Counted from the first letter of the stretch, positions 24,184 to 33,397 are shown. The stretch: DNA of 64,000 bases from VAZQ01 sp963712565 (GCA_963712565.1 CAVQIP010000039.1:1-64000); one strand, 5' to 3'. Notes: generated by a model from the letters alone, not told the origin. A program made the numbers and translations.

Positions 24184-25584
24184 ATGCCGCGTACCCTCTA
24201 CGACAAGATCTGGGAAGACCATCTGGTGGATGAGCAGCCGGACGGCACCTGCCTCATCTACATCGACCGCCATCTCGTGCACGAGGTGACGAGCCCGCAG
24301 GCGTTCGAAGGCTTGCGGCTTGCCGGCCGCAAGGTGCGCGCGCCGGAAAAGACGCTGTGCGTCGTCGACCACAACGTGCCGACCACCGACCGCAATCTGC
24401 CCAATCCCGATCCCGAGAGCGCGGCCCAGATCGCCTATCTGGCGGAGAACGCCAAGCTGTTCGGGCTGGAATATTTCAACGAGTTCGACAAGCGGCAAGG
24501 CATCGTCCACATCATCGGGCCCGAGCAGGGCTTTACGCTCCCGGGCACCACGCTGGTGTGCGGTGACAGCCACACCGCCACCCACGGCGCCTTCGGCGCG
24601 CTCGCCTACGGTATCGGCACCTCCGAGGTCGAACATGTGCTGGCGACGCAGACGCTGATCCAGACCAAGTCGAAGAACATGCGCGTCGTGGTCGACGGCA
24701 AGCTCCCTGCCGGCGTCACCGCCAAGGACATCATCCTCGCCATCATCGGCGAAATCGGCACCGCCGGCGGCACCGGCTATGCGCTCGAATATGCCGGCGA
24801 GGCGATCCGCGCCTTGTCGATGGAAGGGCGCATGACGGTCTGCAACATGTCGGTGGAGGCCGGCGCCAGAGCCGGCTTCATCGCGCCGGACGAGAAGGCG
24901 TTCGCCTATCTCAAGGACCGGCCGCGCGCGCCGAAAGGCAAGCTCTGGGACGAGGCCAGGCGCTACTGGGATACGCTGCGTTCGGACGACGGGGCGCACT
25001 TCGACCGCGAGATCAGGCTCGATGCGGCCAAGCTCCCGCCGCTCGTCACCTGGGGCACCAGCCCCGAGCAGGTCGTGGCGGTGACCGGCCGCGTGCCGCG
25101 GCCGCAGGACATCGCCGACGACAACAAGCGCCGCGCCGCCGTGACCTCGCTCGCTTACATGGGCCTTCAGGGCGGCGAGAAGATCACCGACATCGCGCTC
25201 GACCGCGTGTTCATCGGCTCCTGCACCAATGCGCGCATCGAGGACTTGCGCGCGGTGGCGAAGGTGGTCGACGGCAAGCAGGTCAAGGCCAGCGTCACGG
25301 CGATGATCGTGCCGGGCTCCGGGCTGGTGAAGGAGCAGGCCGAGGCGGAAGGCCTGCACAGGATTTTCGTCAAAGCCGGCTTCGAATGGCGCGAGCCCGG
25401 CTGCTCCATGTGCCTCGCCATGAATCCCGACAAGCTCGCGCCGGGCGAGCGCTGCGCCTCGACCTCGAACCGCAATTTCGAGGGCCGCCAGGGCTACAAG
25501 GGCCGCACCCATCTGGTCTCGCCCGCAATGGCCGCGGCGGCCGCGATCGCGGGGCATTTCGTGGACGTGCGCGAGTGGAATTGA
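24184..25584 (+). CDS. leuC: 3-isopropylmalate dehydratase large subunit
   Basis: LeuC and LeuD isomerise 2-isopropylmalate to 3-isopropylmalate in leucine synthesis. The 466-residue protein starts PRTLYDKIWEDHLV and carries DHNVPTTDR, VCGDSHTATHGAFGALAYGI and the three cysteine ligands of the 4Fe-4S cluster in FIGSCTNARIEDLR and PGCSMCLAMNPD. Length is standard. The small subunit lies 3.7 kb downstream, separated by five unrelated genes. Confidence 0.97.
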   Translation: MPRTLYDKIWEDHLVDEQPDGTCLIYIDRHLVHEVTSPQAFEGLRLAGRKVRAPEKTLCVVDHNVPTTDRNLPNPDPESAAQIAYLAENAKLFGLEYFNEFDKRQGIVHIIGPEQGFTLPGTTLVCGDSHTATHGAFGALAYGIGTSEVEHVLATQTLIQTKSKNMRVVVDGKLPAGVTAKDIILAIIGEIGTAGGTGYALEYAGEAIRALSMEGRMTVCNMSVEAGARAGFIAPDEKAFAYLKDRPRAPKGKLWDEARRYWDTLRSDDGAHFDREIRLDAAKLPPLVTWGTSPEQVVAVTGRVPRPQDIADDNKRRAAVTSLAYMGLQGGEKITDIALDRVFIGSCTNARIEDLRAVAKVVDGKQVKASVTAMIVPGSGLVKEQAEAEGLHRIFVKAGFEWREPGCSMCLAMNPDKLAPGERCASTSNRNFEGRQGYKGRTHLVSPAMAAAAAIAGHFVDVREWN

Positions 25585-25646
25585 TTCTGGTCGGCATCAG
25601 TCGGTAGCGGCTGCGGGGTTGTCGTCGACGGCCGCCCGGATGCAAA

Positions 25647-25670
25647 CAGGCCCGCCGAGCGGCGGGCCTG
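25647..25670. terminator. GC-rich hairpin downstream of leuC
   Basis: CAGGCCCGCC-GAGC-GGCGGGCCTG is a perfect 10-bp stem located 63 bases after the leuC stop, between convergent genes. It lacks a T run, so it may need other factors to terminate. Confidence 0.6.
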
Positions 25671-25701
25671 CGCAATTCCGGGCTGCTTCGATCGGCAGCA
25701 A

Positions 25702-26016
25702 TCACCACCAGAAGCCGAACGGACCAACGCCGAAGCCGACATAGGGCCGCGCGTAGTAGGGCTGGTAGTAGTAGGGATAGCCGTAACCGTAGTAGCCGGG
25801 TCCCCCATAGCCCCCATAGCCGTAATAGCGATAGCGCGGCGCATAATACCGACGCGCATAGTAACGCCGGTAGTAGCGGCGGCGTTGCGAGCTGAACTCC
25901 TCGCCGGCAACTTGCTTGTGGATGCCGGGATCTTGTCGCTGCGCCGCGGCGGTTCCCGGCACTGCAATCACCGCCAGCATCACCGCAGCCGCAACTCCTC
26001 CCAGTGTCTTGTACAT
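25702..26016 (-). CDS. Small exported Tyr/Gly-rich protein
   Basis: The 104-residue protein has a signal peptide (LGGVAAAVMLAVIAVPGTAAA). The mature part is a basic segment (SSQRRRYYRRYYARRYY) followed by repeated Tyr-Gly-Tyr and Tyr-Tyr-Pro motifs, ending GPFGFWW. Such proteins are frequent in Bradyrhizobium and relatives; their function is not known and may be structural in the periplasm or envelope. It is monocistronic. Confidence 0.75.
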   Translation of the reverse strand: MYKTLGGVAAAVMLAVIAVPGTAAAQRQDPGIHKQVAGEEFSSQRRRYYRRYYARRYYAPRYRYYGYGGYGGPGYYGYGYPYYYQPYYARPYVGFGVGPFGFWW

Positions 26017-26352
26017 GGCACTATCCTCCGGCGTCGCACCCCTGGCTCAACGCGCAAGGCTAAGCGTTGGTTTCGGACCGCACAAGGACATACGGGCGCA
26101 GCGGTATTGGCGTGCGGTGTGGTTCGTGACGGCGACGTACGGCGTGGCACTGACGGCGAGAACGCCGCACCCGCAATGAACATTGCGTTGTCGCGAAGTG
26201 ATGGATTGCCGGGTCAAGCCCGGCAATGACGGTCTGGCGTGCGGCATGACGGCGTGCGGCAGCAACAAACGCTCGTCACCCGCGGGCTTGACCCGCGGGT
26301 CCATCTGTTTCGCAAAAAAGCAACTCGCGCCGTGCGCCAAAATGCTTCCCCG
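26017..26352. other. Intergenic region containing a bipartite palindromic element
   Basis: No gene is supported. The element at 26202-26318 fills its centre. The AT-richer sequence beside 26017 should hold the promoter of the Tyr/Gly-rich protein gene. Confidence 0.45.
26202..26318. repeat. Bipartite palindromic element
   Basis: ATTGCCGGGTCAAGCCCGGCAAT (an inverted repeat at 26205-26227) is followed about 50 bases later by ACCCGCGGG-CTTGA-CCCGCGGGT and the spacer TCCATCTGTTTCGCAAAA. The same two modules occur in the reverse order at 51104-51176, and a degenerate half at 30001-30030. Confidence 0.65.
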
Positions 26353-27912
26353 TTATCGCTGGTGCCTCGCGCTCGTGGACGCACGACCCGGCACTAGGGT
26401 CAGGCGCGTGTCCGGCAGCGGTCCGAGCTTGGCCAGAACGGCAGCGAGCCGCGCGCTGTCGCTGCGCAACGCAACGATCCGCAGCGGCACGTTACGGTAG
26501 GAAAAGCTGCCTGCGGTCGATTCCAGCACGATGGCGGGGAGTGCGAGCAACTCGCCATAGCCGCTGGCATAGCGCCGAACGATGTCGGGCTGGCTCGGAA
26601 ACGAGCCGGCTTCGACGAAGCGCTCGGCGGTCGCCTCCACCACCACGACGTATTGCGTCGCATCCTCGATTGCCGTCAGCGGCGGATAGTGTCCATAGGC
26701 CGGAAACGTGGCGTACCAGTCGACCGCATCGCGTCCATCCAGGGTTGCCCTGACCCGCTCGACCACGCTGCGCGTATCGCTGGAGCGGGCAATGGCGATC
26801 GTGGAGATCGCAGCCGGCACGGCGACGATGGCGATGAGGCAGGTCGCGATTGCGACCTGCCATCGTGTTGGCGCCTGCCGGCAAAGGCGGTCGACGAGAA
26901 AGACGGCGAGGATTGCGAACAAGCCGCCCATCACCGTCATGTGACGCTCGATTGCCATGAACGGCTTCATCGGCGACAGCTCGTGCATGAGGTACCAGAG
27001 CAGCGCGAACACGAGCACGAGGCGGACCGCCGGCGGGCTTCCTCGCCAATCGGCCACGACCAGGAGCGCTCCGGCCAGCCCCGCTGTCGCCAGTGCCGGT
27101 CCGAGCCCCGGCCACAAGCTCGTCGTCCAATGAAACAGGAAATACGAATACCAGCCGTACCAGATGATGATGTGTTTGGTCGCGGCGTGCGCGATCTCCG
27201 TGCTGAGCCCGTGCAGGAAGATCTCCGGCGTCAGGAAGGCCGGCGCATTGACCAGCGCGAATACTGCAACCGCCGCTGCCGCCGACCACGCCAGCTCGGC
27301 GTAAAAATGGCGCGGCGAAACGCCGGCGGGCGGCGCGATGAGCGGCAACAGGCATGCGACCGGAAGCAGGATGACGCCGACATATTTCGCCGATGCCGCA
27401 AGCCCGACCATGATCCCGAACACCAGCGCCCGGCGCAGCTCCACCCTCTCACGCAGCCGGTCGAGCGCCGCGAGGCCGAACAAGAGCCATGGCGCCAGGA
27501 CGATGTCTTCCTTGAACAGCTGGGCGTGGAACGCGACGAGCGGCGTCACCGCGGCCACGACTCCGGTCGCGAGCGCAAGCGCGGGTCCCACCAGCCGGCG
27601 CGCGAGCACGATCGTTGCCAACACCGTCAATCCGCCGAAAACGGCGGCAACGGTGCGCGCAAGCCCGACGACCGCGGCCTGGTCGGTGCGTTGGGCGAAC
27701 AGATTGGCGAGGCGGACCATCTGCAGCAGCAGGAGCGGCTGCAGGAAATCCTGTCCGCCCTGGAGGACGAAATGGGCTTTCTTGGGTTCATCCGACTGCG
27801 GCGCGAGCGGCAGGTCGGGGATGGCGTCGTAGGCAAGCGCCGACGCCACCGCGAGCGCGCCGGCCGCGCAGTAGTATCCGATCTTCGCGTTGCTGCGCAT
27901 TCGATCGAGCAT
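26353..27912 (-). CDS. Glycosyltransferase family 39-like membrane protein
   Basis: About 519 residues. The protein has a first hydrophobic segment, then an extracytoplasmic loop containing SDEPKKAHFVLQGGQDFLQP (candidate catalytic acidic pair), then about ten further membrane segments and a soluble C-terminal domain of about 130 residues. This layout matches GT-39/ArnT-like transferases, which move sugars from polyprenyl phosphate carriers to protein or lipid. I chose ATG 27912; ATG 27900 is also possible. The acceptor cannot be inferred from neighbouring genes. Confidence 0.75.
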   Translation of the reverse strand: MLDRMRSNAKIGYYCAAGALAVASALAYDAIPDLPLAPQSDEPKKAHFVLQGGQDFLQPLLLLQMVRLANLFAQRTDQAAVVGLARTVAAVFGGLTVLATIVLARRLVGPALALATGVVAAVTPLVAFHAQLFKEDIVLAPWLLFGLAALDRLRERVELRRALVFGIMVGLAASAKYVGVILLPVACLLPLIAPPAGVSPRHFYAELAWSAAAAVAVFALVNAPAFLTPEIFLHGLSTEIAHAATKHIIIWYGWYSYFLFHWTTSLWPGLGPALATAGLAGALLVVADWRGSPPAVRLVLVFALLWYLMHELSPMKPFMAIERHMTVMGGLFAILAVFLVDRLCRQAPTRWQVAIATCLIAIVAVPAAISTIAIARSSDTRSVVERVRATLDGRDAVDWYATFPAYGHYPPLTAIEDATQYVVVVEATAERFVEAGSFPSQPDIVRRYASGYGELLALPAIVLESTAGSFSYRNVPLRIVALRSDSARLAAVLAKLGPLPDTRLTLVPGRASTSARHQR

Positions 27913-27925
27913 AGCCCGGCGGCGC

Positions 27926-28264
27926 TCAGCCTCCGGGCTGCCACCAGCAGCGCATCTGCGGGGTGATGACCGTGCCGCTCGGGCGGTTTTCCGTCGCCAG
28001 CCATGAGGCGCATTGGCGCACATAGCCGGGGCCGGGGTACTCGTACCTGTAGGGTACCGGATAGGTGGTTGAGAACGTGCGGTAGGGGTATGCCGGTGTG
28101 ACCCGTATCCGCGTGCGGGCGCGCGCGGGCCGCGTGCTCGACTGCGACGACAATTCGGTCGGAGCGGTTCTTGCCGCTCCCTGCGCGCTCTCGGCCAAGG
28201 CGCTGGATGTCGCGGCCGAGCCGAGTACGGCTGCCGCCATCAAGACCGGTGCTGTCCGTGTCAT
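27926..28264 (-). CDS. Small exported protein of unknown function
   Basis: The 112-residue protein has a signal peptide (APVLMAAAVLGSAATSSALA). The mature part contains a basic segment, a Pro/Tyr-rich stretch (TPAYPYRTFSTTYPVPYRYE), and a C-terminal part with two cysteines (QCASWLATENRP, MRCWWQPGG) that could form a disulfide. I know no function. It ends 14 bases before the glycosyltransferase gene on the same strand and could be co-transcribed with it. Confidence 0.7.
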   Translation of the reverse strand: MTRTAPVLMAAAVLGSAATSSALAESAQGAARTAPTELSSQSSTRPARARTRIRVTPAYPYRTFSTTYPVPYRYEYPGPGYVRQCASWLATENRPSGTVITPQMRCWWQPGG

Positions 28265-28403
28265 CTTTGCCTTCAGGTCATCGATCCACCGTACGCTCGC
28301 CCATCGCGGTGCGGGCGTCAACGCCCGCTTGCACGGTTGCGTCGGCGGCATAGCGGGACGCGGATAGCTTGGCCGCCTGTCCGCTCTCGCCTAAAACAAA
28401 CCC

Positions 28404-28832
28404 ATGGCTGATCGCGCATTTGCCGATCCACTCGCTTGGCGCACGGTCAAGGCGCCCTCGCTCGAAGAGCTTGAAGTGCTCGCCGAGACGGCGTTTCACC
28501 GCCTGCCGCAGAAGTTCCGCGCGCTGTGCGAGGGCCTCGTCATCCGGGTGGAGGATTTCCCCGCCGACGAGGTGTTGGACGAGCTCGGGGCGCAAACCGA
28601 GTTCGACCTGCTCGGTCTGTTCCAGGGCGTCGGCCTGCCGTTTCGCTCCGAAAGCGCGCCCGCACAAATGCCCAACATGATCTGGCTCTACCGCCGGCCG
28701 ATCCTGGACTACTGGGCCGAGCACGACGAGTCGCTGGGCGCGATCATCACCCACGTGCTGGTGCACGAGATCGGCCACCATTTCGGCCTCTCCGACGACG
28801 ACATGGCGTCGATCGAGGCGAAGGCGGGCTGA
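28404..28832 (+). CDS. Zincin-like metallopeptidase family protein
   Basis: The 142-residue protein belongs to the small DUF1025/zincin_1 family. It contains the zinc motif HEIGHHFGLSDDDM near residue 122 and the preceding strand segment MIWLYRRPILDYW. There is no signal peptide. Family members are thought to be minimal metallopeptidases, but substrates are unknown. It lies alone between small exported protein genes on the opposite strand. Confidence 0.85.
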   Translation: MADRAFADPLAWRTVKAPSLEELEVLAETAFHRLPQKFRALCEGLVIRVEDFPADEVLDELGAQTEFDLLGLFQGVGLPFRSESAPAQMPNMIWLYRRPILDYWAEHDESLGAIITHVLVHEIGHHFGLSDDDMASIEAKAG

Positions 28833-28885
28833 TGCGGTGAAGCTATTGTGCGCGCCGCGCGGTTGGTGCCTGCGGCGAGAGTCCG

Positions 28886-29158
28886 TCACCGGTTCGAAGA
28901 CTTGCGCCGGGTCGAGCGCCGTCCGGTAGCGCTCCTGTGTTCGGCGCGGTCGTTCAGTCCCAACGGCTGGCGCTCGCAAATGCCGCCGAAGGGGTTGGCA
29001 CGCGCGGCCATGCCGCAGTCGTGCGCGCTGGGGAAGACGCAGGCGCCGGGGCCCGGGCTGCCGGCCTCGCGGATGCACCAGGTTTCGGCCCGCACCGGCT
29101 GCGCCAGCAGGATGAAAGCCACCAATACGCCCGTCGCGAGCATGTTTCCCAAAGCCAT
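28886..29158 (-). CDS. Small exported DUF3551-type protein
   Basis: The 90-residue product starts at ATG 29158 with a signal peptide (LATGVLVAFILLAQPVRA). The mature part has the spaced cysteines and aromatic pattern of the DUF3551 family: WCIREAGSPGPGACVFPSA, then DCGMAARANPFGGICER. This family is common in Bradyrhizobium-like genomes and has no known function. The four cysteines probably form disulfides in the periplasm. It is divergent from leuD. Confidence 0.75.
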   Translation of the reverse strand: MALGNMLATGVLVAFILLAQPVRAETWCIREAGSPGPGACVFPSAHDCGMAARANPFGGICERQPLGLNDRAEHRSATGRRSTRRKSSNR

Positions 29159-29254
29159 CTGCGTACCTCTTGGCTGTCGTGCGCAAACCCATACTTGACA
29201 AAACACCGCACCCGTCATGAAAGAGAACGATTCCAATGTGGCCGGGAACAGGAA

Positions 29255-29860
29255 ATGGATAAGTTCACCACGCTCGAAGGCGTCGCGGCGCCGCTCAAGA
29301 TGATCAACGTCGATACCGACATGATCATCCCCAAGCAGTATCTCAAGACCATCAAGCGCACCGGGCTGGGCACGGGCCTGTTCGCCGAGAAGCGCTATCG
29401 CGACGACGGCAGCGAGAACCCCGATTTCGTGCTCAACAAGCCTGCCTATCGCAAGGCCAAGATCCTGGTCGCCGGCGACAATTTCGGCTGCGGCTCCTCG
29501 CGCGAGCACGCCCCCTGGGCGCTGATGGATTTCGGCATCCGCTGCGTGATCTCGACCTCGTTCGGCGACATCTTCTACAACAACTGCTTCAAGAACGGCG
29601 TGCTGCCGATCAAAGTCTCGCCGGAGGATCTGGAGAAGCTGTTCGACGACGCCGAGCGCGGCGCCAACGCGACACTGTCGATCGACCTCGCGAAGCAGGA
29701 GATCCGCGGCCCCGACGGCGGGGTGGTGAAGTTCGACATCGATCCGCACCGCAAGCGCTGCCTGCTCGAGGGCCTCGACGATATCGGGCTCACCATGGTC
29801 AAGCAGGACAAGATCGAGCGTTTCGAGGAGCAATCGAAGGCGGCGCGCGCCTGGGCGTGA
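29255..29860 (+). CDS. leuD: 3-isopropylmalate dehydratase small subunit
   Basis: The 201-residue LeuD completes the isopropylmalate isomerase with LeuC. It shows INVDTDMIIPKQYL near the start, the swivel-domain motif GDNFGCGSSREHAPWAL, and SFGDIFYNNCFKNGVLPI. ATG 29255 with AGGAA upstream gives the standard N-terminus (DKFTTLEGVAAPL). Confidence 0.97.
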   Translation: MDKFTTLEGVAAPLKMINVDTDMIIPKQYLKTIKRTGLGTGLFAEKRYRDDGSENPDFVLNKPAYRKAKILVAGDNFGCGSSREHAPWALMDFGIRCVISTSFGDIFYNNCFKNGVLPIKVSPEDLEKLFDDAERGANATLSIDLAKQEIRGPDGGVVKFDIDPHRKRCLLEGLDDIGLTMVKQDKIERFEEQSKAARAWA

Positions 29861-29898
29861 GGGACGTCTCCGTCGGTCACCCGCGGGGCTCGACCAAC

Positions 29899-29922
29899 GC
29901 AAGTCGGATTTATCCGACTTGC
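29899..29922. repeat. Perfect 11-bp inverted repeat downstream of leuD
   Basis: GCAAGTCGGAT-TT-ATCCGACTTGC follows the leuD stop by 38 bases. It resembles the hairpins at 19987 and 20025 and may act as a transcription stop, though no T run follows. Confidence 0.65.
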
Positions 29923-30042
29923 ACACTTGAGACGCGCCCGAACCCGAGGAACCTCGAGTTGGCGTGGCCCATCCGCTTCGTAAGATGCATTTTTGGTCGG
30001 AGGATGGATTGCCCGGTCAAGCCCGGCAGTTGACCGGCATCA

Positions 30043-30363
30043 TCACGCCGGCTCGACGTGGGCGACCTGGTAGAGGCACGGCTCCGCCTCCTTGATGAGC
30101 TCGCCGAAGCGCGGCCACTTCTTGCGGAACTCGGGTGAATGGTGAGCCGCCGCGAGCTGCTCGCGGTCCTTCCATTGCACGTAGTTCACCACGTGGCTGC
30201 CGTCCTCGCTGCGGTGCAGGCTGACCGATACGAAGCCCGGCTGGGTCGCCATGAAGCGGGCGCGCTCCGCCATCAGCGCGAGCACCTCGGACTGGTTGTC
30301 CCGTGGAACCTTGATGGTGGTGATCTGGGTCACGACGTCGGCGTTCTTGCGGATTTGCGGCAT
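30043..30363 (-). CDS. Antibiotic biosynthesis monooxygenase (ABM)-type protein
   Basis: The 106-residue protein has the ABM ferredoxin-like fold pattern: TTIKVPRDNQSEVLALMAER, the central FVSVSLHRSEDGSHVVNYVQ and W-K-D followed by AAHHSPEFRKKW. Proteins of this type are small dimers, some acting as quinone or heme monooxygenases; many have no known substrate. I chose ATG 30363 rather than upstream starts. The next gene on this strand is a CoA lyase 114 bases upstream. Confidence 0.8.
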   Translation of the reverse strand: MPQIRKNADVVTQITTIKVPRDNQSEVLALMAERARFMATQPGFVSVSLHRSEDGSHVVNYVQWKDREQLAAAHHSPEFRKKWPRFGELIKEAEPCLYQVAHVEPA

Positions 30364-30477
30364 CGGCGTTCTCCTGGGATTGTCCAATGCGACAACGCGC
30401 ATCCCGACGCTCGGGTTCTGCCGTCTCCAAGCCGCGCCCGACCGCATGGCGCCGCGATCATGGCCGCGACGCGCTGG

Positions 30478-31377
30478 TCAGCCGGCCGGTTGCGCTTCGA
30501 GGCTGCGCTGCTCGATCGCCTGCGCGATCGCGACCGTGCGCCGCGCCATCGCGGCGTGCAGGCGTTCGACCATGCGGCCGTCGATCTGGACCACGCCCTT
30601 GTCCTTGTTCTCCGGCAGATCGAAGGCGGCGATGATCTTTTGCGCCTGCGCGACGTCGTCCGCGCTGGGCGAGAAGGCGGCGTTGCACGACGCGATCTGG
30701 CTCGGATGGATGAGGGTCTTGCCGTCGAACCCCATGTCGCGCGCCTCGCGGCATTCGCGCGCGAAGCCTTCGGCGTTGCCGAGGTCGTTGTAGACGCCGT
30801 CGAGAATGTCGATGCCGTAGATGCGGACCGCGGCGACGCATTGCATCAGCCAGGGCACCATCGGCGCGCGTCCGGGCACGATGCGGGCGCGGGTCTCCTT
30901 GGCCAGATCGTTGGTGCCCATCACGAACGCAGCCAGGCGCGATTCCGAGTCGTCGGCCTCGGCCGCCAGCGCCAGAATGTTGAAGATGGCGAGCGGCGTC
31001 TCGATCATGGCCCAGATGCGCGTGCGCAGGTCGGCGCGCATGTCCAGCAGCCGCTGGCCGATCGCTTCGAGCTGCTGGGCCGTGGTTATCTTCGGTACCA
31101 GGATCGCGTCGGGCGCGGCGTGCGCGGCAGCGGTCACGTCGTCGACGTGCCACGGCGTGTCGAGGCCGTTGACCCGCACGATCACCTCGCGCGGTCCGAA
31201 GCCGCCCGCCTTCACCGCGTCGATCACCTGCTGGCGCGCCGCCGCCTTGGCATCGGGGGCGACCGAATCCTCCAGGTCGAGGATGACGGCGTCGGCAGGC
31301 AGCGTGCGCGCCTTCTCGATCGCGCGGGCGTTGGAGCCCGGCATGTACAGCACGCTCCGGCGCGGACGGGTGGGCAT
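30478..31377 (-). CDS. HpcH/HpaI-type CoA ester lyase
   Basis: The 299-residue protein matches the citrate-lyase beta/malyl-CoA lyase family. It has RSVLYMPGSNARAIEKA, the metal-ligand segment VILDLEDSVAPDAK, ILVPKI, IWAMIETPLAIFN (metal Glu), FVMGTNDLAKE and GFDGKTLIHPSQI. Related enzymes cleave malyl-CoA, beta-methylmalyl-CoA or citramalyl-CoA. A mesaconyl-CoA hydratase gene lies 9 kb away, so a role in the ethylmalonyl-CoA pathway as Mcl1 is possible but not shown. Confidence 0.85.
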   Translation of the reverse strand: MPTRPRRSVLYMPGSNARAIEKARTLPADAVILDLEDSVAPDAKAAARQQVIDAVKAGGFGPREVIVRVNGLDTPWHVDDVTAAAHAAPDAILVPKITTAQQLEAIGQRLLDMRADLRTRIWAMIETPLAIFNILALAAEADDSESRLAAFVMGTNDLAKETRARIVPGRAPMVPWLMQCVAAVRIYGIDILDGVYNDLGNAEGFARECREARDMGFDGKTLIHPSQIASCNAAFSPSADDVAQAQKIIAAFDLPENKDKGVVQIDGRMVERLHAAMARRTVAIAQAIEQRSLEAQPAG

Positions 31378-31459
31378 GGCGATGTCTCCCGGTGCTGTCG
31401 GTACAAATTACCCGTAACGTACGATGGGTGCCAGATTAATACCTTTGGAAAACTCGACG

Positions 31460-32197
31460 ATGTGGGTTGCAGGCGCAGACGGCTGTCCCGCGGGATGGCT
31501 TGCTGTCTTCCGATCTCTCGATAAGCAAGATCATCGGGCACGAATTTTCGAGTCGCTCGCTCACGTCTTTTCAGCACCGGAGCAACCAAAAATCGTTGCT
31601 GTTGATATTCCAATCGGGCTTTCGAAAGTTTCACCACGTGGTGGCCGCGCCGCTGATAGGGAATGTCGCAAGATTCTCGGCCGTGGTCGGCAATCGAGCA
31701 TCTTCCCGCCGCCCAGCAGGCGCACTCTCATAGCAGCATCCTTCTTGGAGGCATGCGAAATCGAGCGAGCGAATTCTATGCCGTCAAAGAAAGTTAGCCA
31801 GCAAACATTCAACATCTTGGTCAAGATTCGCGAGGTGGATGGCATCGCCCCTCTGTTCAAGGGCATGATCTTCGAATGTCATCCAGAGGTGAGCTTTTGG
31901 GCCATGAATGGCGGTTGCGCGATGAGCCTTCCGAAAAAGGTGTCGCGCCAAAAAAATCCGGATGGCATCCGCGAGAGCGGATTGAACGAACGTCGTCAAC
32001 TACTGCTGGCAAACGGCTACAGCGACGCGTTCCTGGCAACGCGTCTCGGCTCGTTCAAAGAATGCGGGTCGGATGACTTCGTAGACGCATGCGCTGCGGC
32101 ATGGACCGCAGAGCGCATTTTCAGTGATCAAGCCATTCGTTTTCCATCGACCGCCGACCTCGACGAGCATGGTCTCGATATGGCGATCTGGGCATGA
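31460..32197 (+). CDS. DUF429 family protein
   Basis: The 245-residue protein belongs to DUF429, which has an RNase H-like fold and is predicted to act on nucleic acid. Recognisable parts are WVAGADGCPAGWLAV, the strand IVAVDIPIGL with the first acidic residue, the Arg-rich IFPPPSRRTL, FECHPEVSFW and the C-terminal DDFVDACAAAWTAE. I start at ATG 31460. Base composition is visibly less GC-rich than both flanks, which suggests transfer. It lies alone, convergent with asd. Confidence 0.85.
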   Translation: MWVAGADGCPAGWLAVFRSLDKQDHRARIFESLAHVFSAPEQPKIVAVDIPIGLSKVSPRGGRAADRECRKILGRGRQSSIFPPPSRRTLIAASFLEACEIERANSMPSKKVSQQTFNILVKIREVDGIAPLFKGMIFECHPEVSFWAMNGGCAMSLPKKVSRQKNPDGIRESGLNERRQLLLANGYSDAFLATRLGSFKECGSDDFVDACAAAWTAERIFSDQAIRFPSTADLDEHGLDMAIWA

Positions 32198-32220
32198 ATT
32201 GACCCAGCGGACCGGCTGGC

Positions 32221-33255
32221 CTACGCCGCCTTGCGCTTGGCCTCGATCAGCTTGCGGTTGATCAGGCACTCCGCGATCTGGATGGCGTTGAGCGCCGCGC
32301 CTTTGCGCAGGTTGTCTGACACGCACCACAGCACGAGGCCGTTCTCCACCGTGGGATCCTCGCGGATGCGGCTGATATAGGTCGCGTCCTCGCCCGCCGC
32401 TTCGTGGGGTGTCGCGTAGCCGCCCGCCTCGCGCTTGTCGACGACGATCACGCCCGGCGCATCGCGGAGCAGGTCGCGCGCCTCGTCCGCGGTGATCGGA
32501 TTCGCGAACTCGATGTTCACGGCCTCCGAGTGGCCGACGAAGACCGGCACGCGTACGCAGGTGGCGACGACCTTGATCTTGGGATCGAGGATCTTCTTGG
32601 TCTCGACCACCATCTTCCACTCTTCCCTGGTGAACCCATCGTCCTGGAACACGTCGATATGGGGGATCACGTTGAAGGCGATACGCTTGGGAAATTTCTT
32701 CGGCGTGATCTCGTCGAGCACGTAGACCGACTTGGTCTGCGCGAACAGCTCGTCCATCGCCTCCTTGCCGGCGCCCGAGACCGATTGGTAGGTCGCGACC
32801 ACCACGCGCGTGATCTTGGCCTTGTCGTGCAGCGGCTTGAGCGCGACCACGAGCTGCGCGGTCGAGCAGTTCGGATTGGCGATGATGCCCTTCTTGCGGA
32901 AACCCGCGACCGCGTCAGCGTTGACCTCCGGCACGACCAGCGGAACGTCGGGGTCGTAGCGCCAGCATGACGAGTTATCGATGACGACCGCGCCGGCCGC
33001 CGCGATCTTCGGCGACCATTCCTTCGACACGGCGGAGCCCGCCGACATCAGGCAGATGTCGATATCCGAGAAATCATAGTGCTCGAGCGCTTTGACCTTG
33101 AGCGTCTTGTCGCCGAAGCTGACCTCGCTGCCTTGGCTGCGCCGCGAGGCGAGCGCGACCACCTCGTCGGCGGGAAACGACCGCTCGGCGAGGATCGCCA
33201 GCATTTCGCGGCCCACATTGCCGGTGGCACCGACCACCGCGACCCTGTAACCCAT
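32221..33255 (-). CDS. asd: Aspartate-semialdehyde dehydrogenase
   Basis: Asd reduces aspartyl phosphate to the semialdehyde, the branch point to lysine, threonine and methionine. The 344-residue protein has the NADP-binding start VAVVGATGNVGREML, the catalytic cysteine in GIIANPNCSTAQLV, SVSGAGKEAMDEL and the His region VPVFVGHSEAVNIE. ATG 33255 gives the conserved N-terminus; longer frames are unlikely. Confidence 0.96.
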   Translation of the reverse strand: MGYRVAVVGATGNVGREMLAILAERSFPADEVVALASRRSQGSEVSFGDKTLKVKALEHYDFSDIDICLMSAGSAVSKEWSPKIAAAGAVVIDNSSCWRYDPDVPLVVPEVNADAVAGFRKKGIIANPNCSTAQLVVALKPLHDKAKITRVVVATYQSVSGAGKEAMDELFAQTKSVYVLDEITPKKFPKRIAFNVIPHIDVFQDDGFTREEWKMVVETKKILDPKIKVVATCVRVPVFVGHSEAVNIEFANPITADEARDLLRDAPGVIVVDKREAGGYATPHEAAGEDATYISRIREDPTVENGLVLWCVSDNLRKGAALNAIQIAECLINRKLIEAKRKAA

Positions 33256-33397
33256 TGTCAAATCTCCGAAAGCACTCGGCCAGCGAGCCGGCGCCGCACC
33301 CGCGGCGCAGGCGCTTCTAGGCGAGAAAATAGGTGCTGACAACGCCAATTCGAGGGCGACGGCGAAGTCGCCGGCCAGCGACCGGGAACGGGCGACC

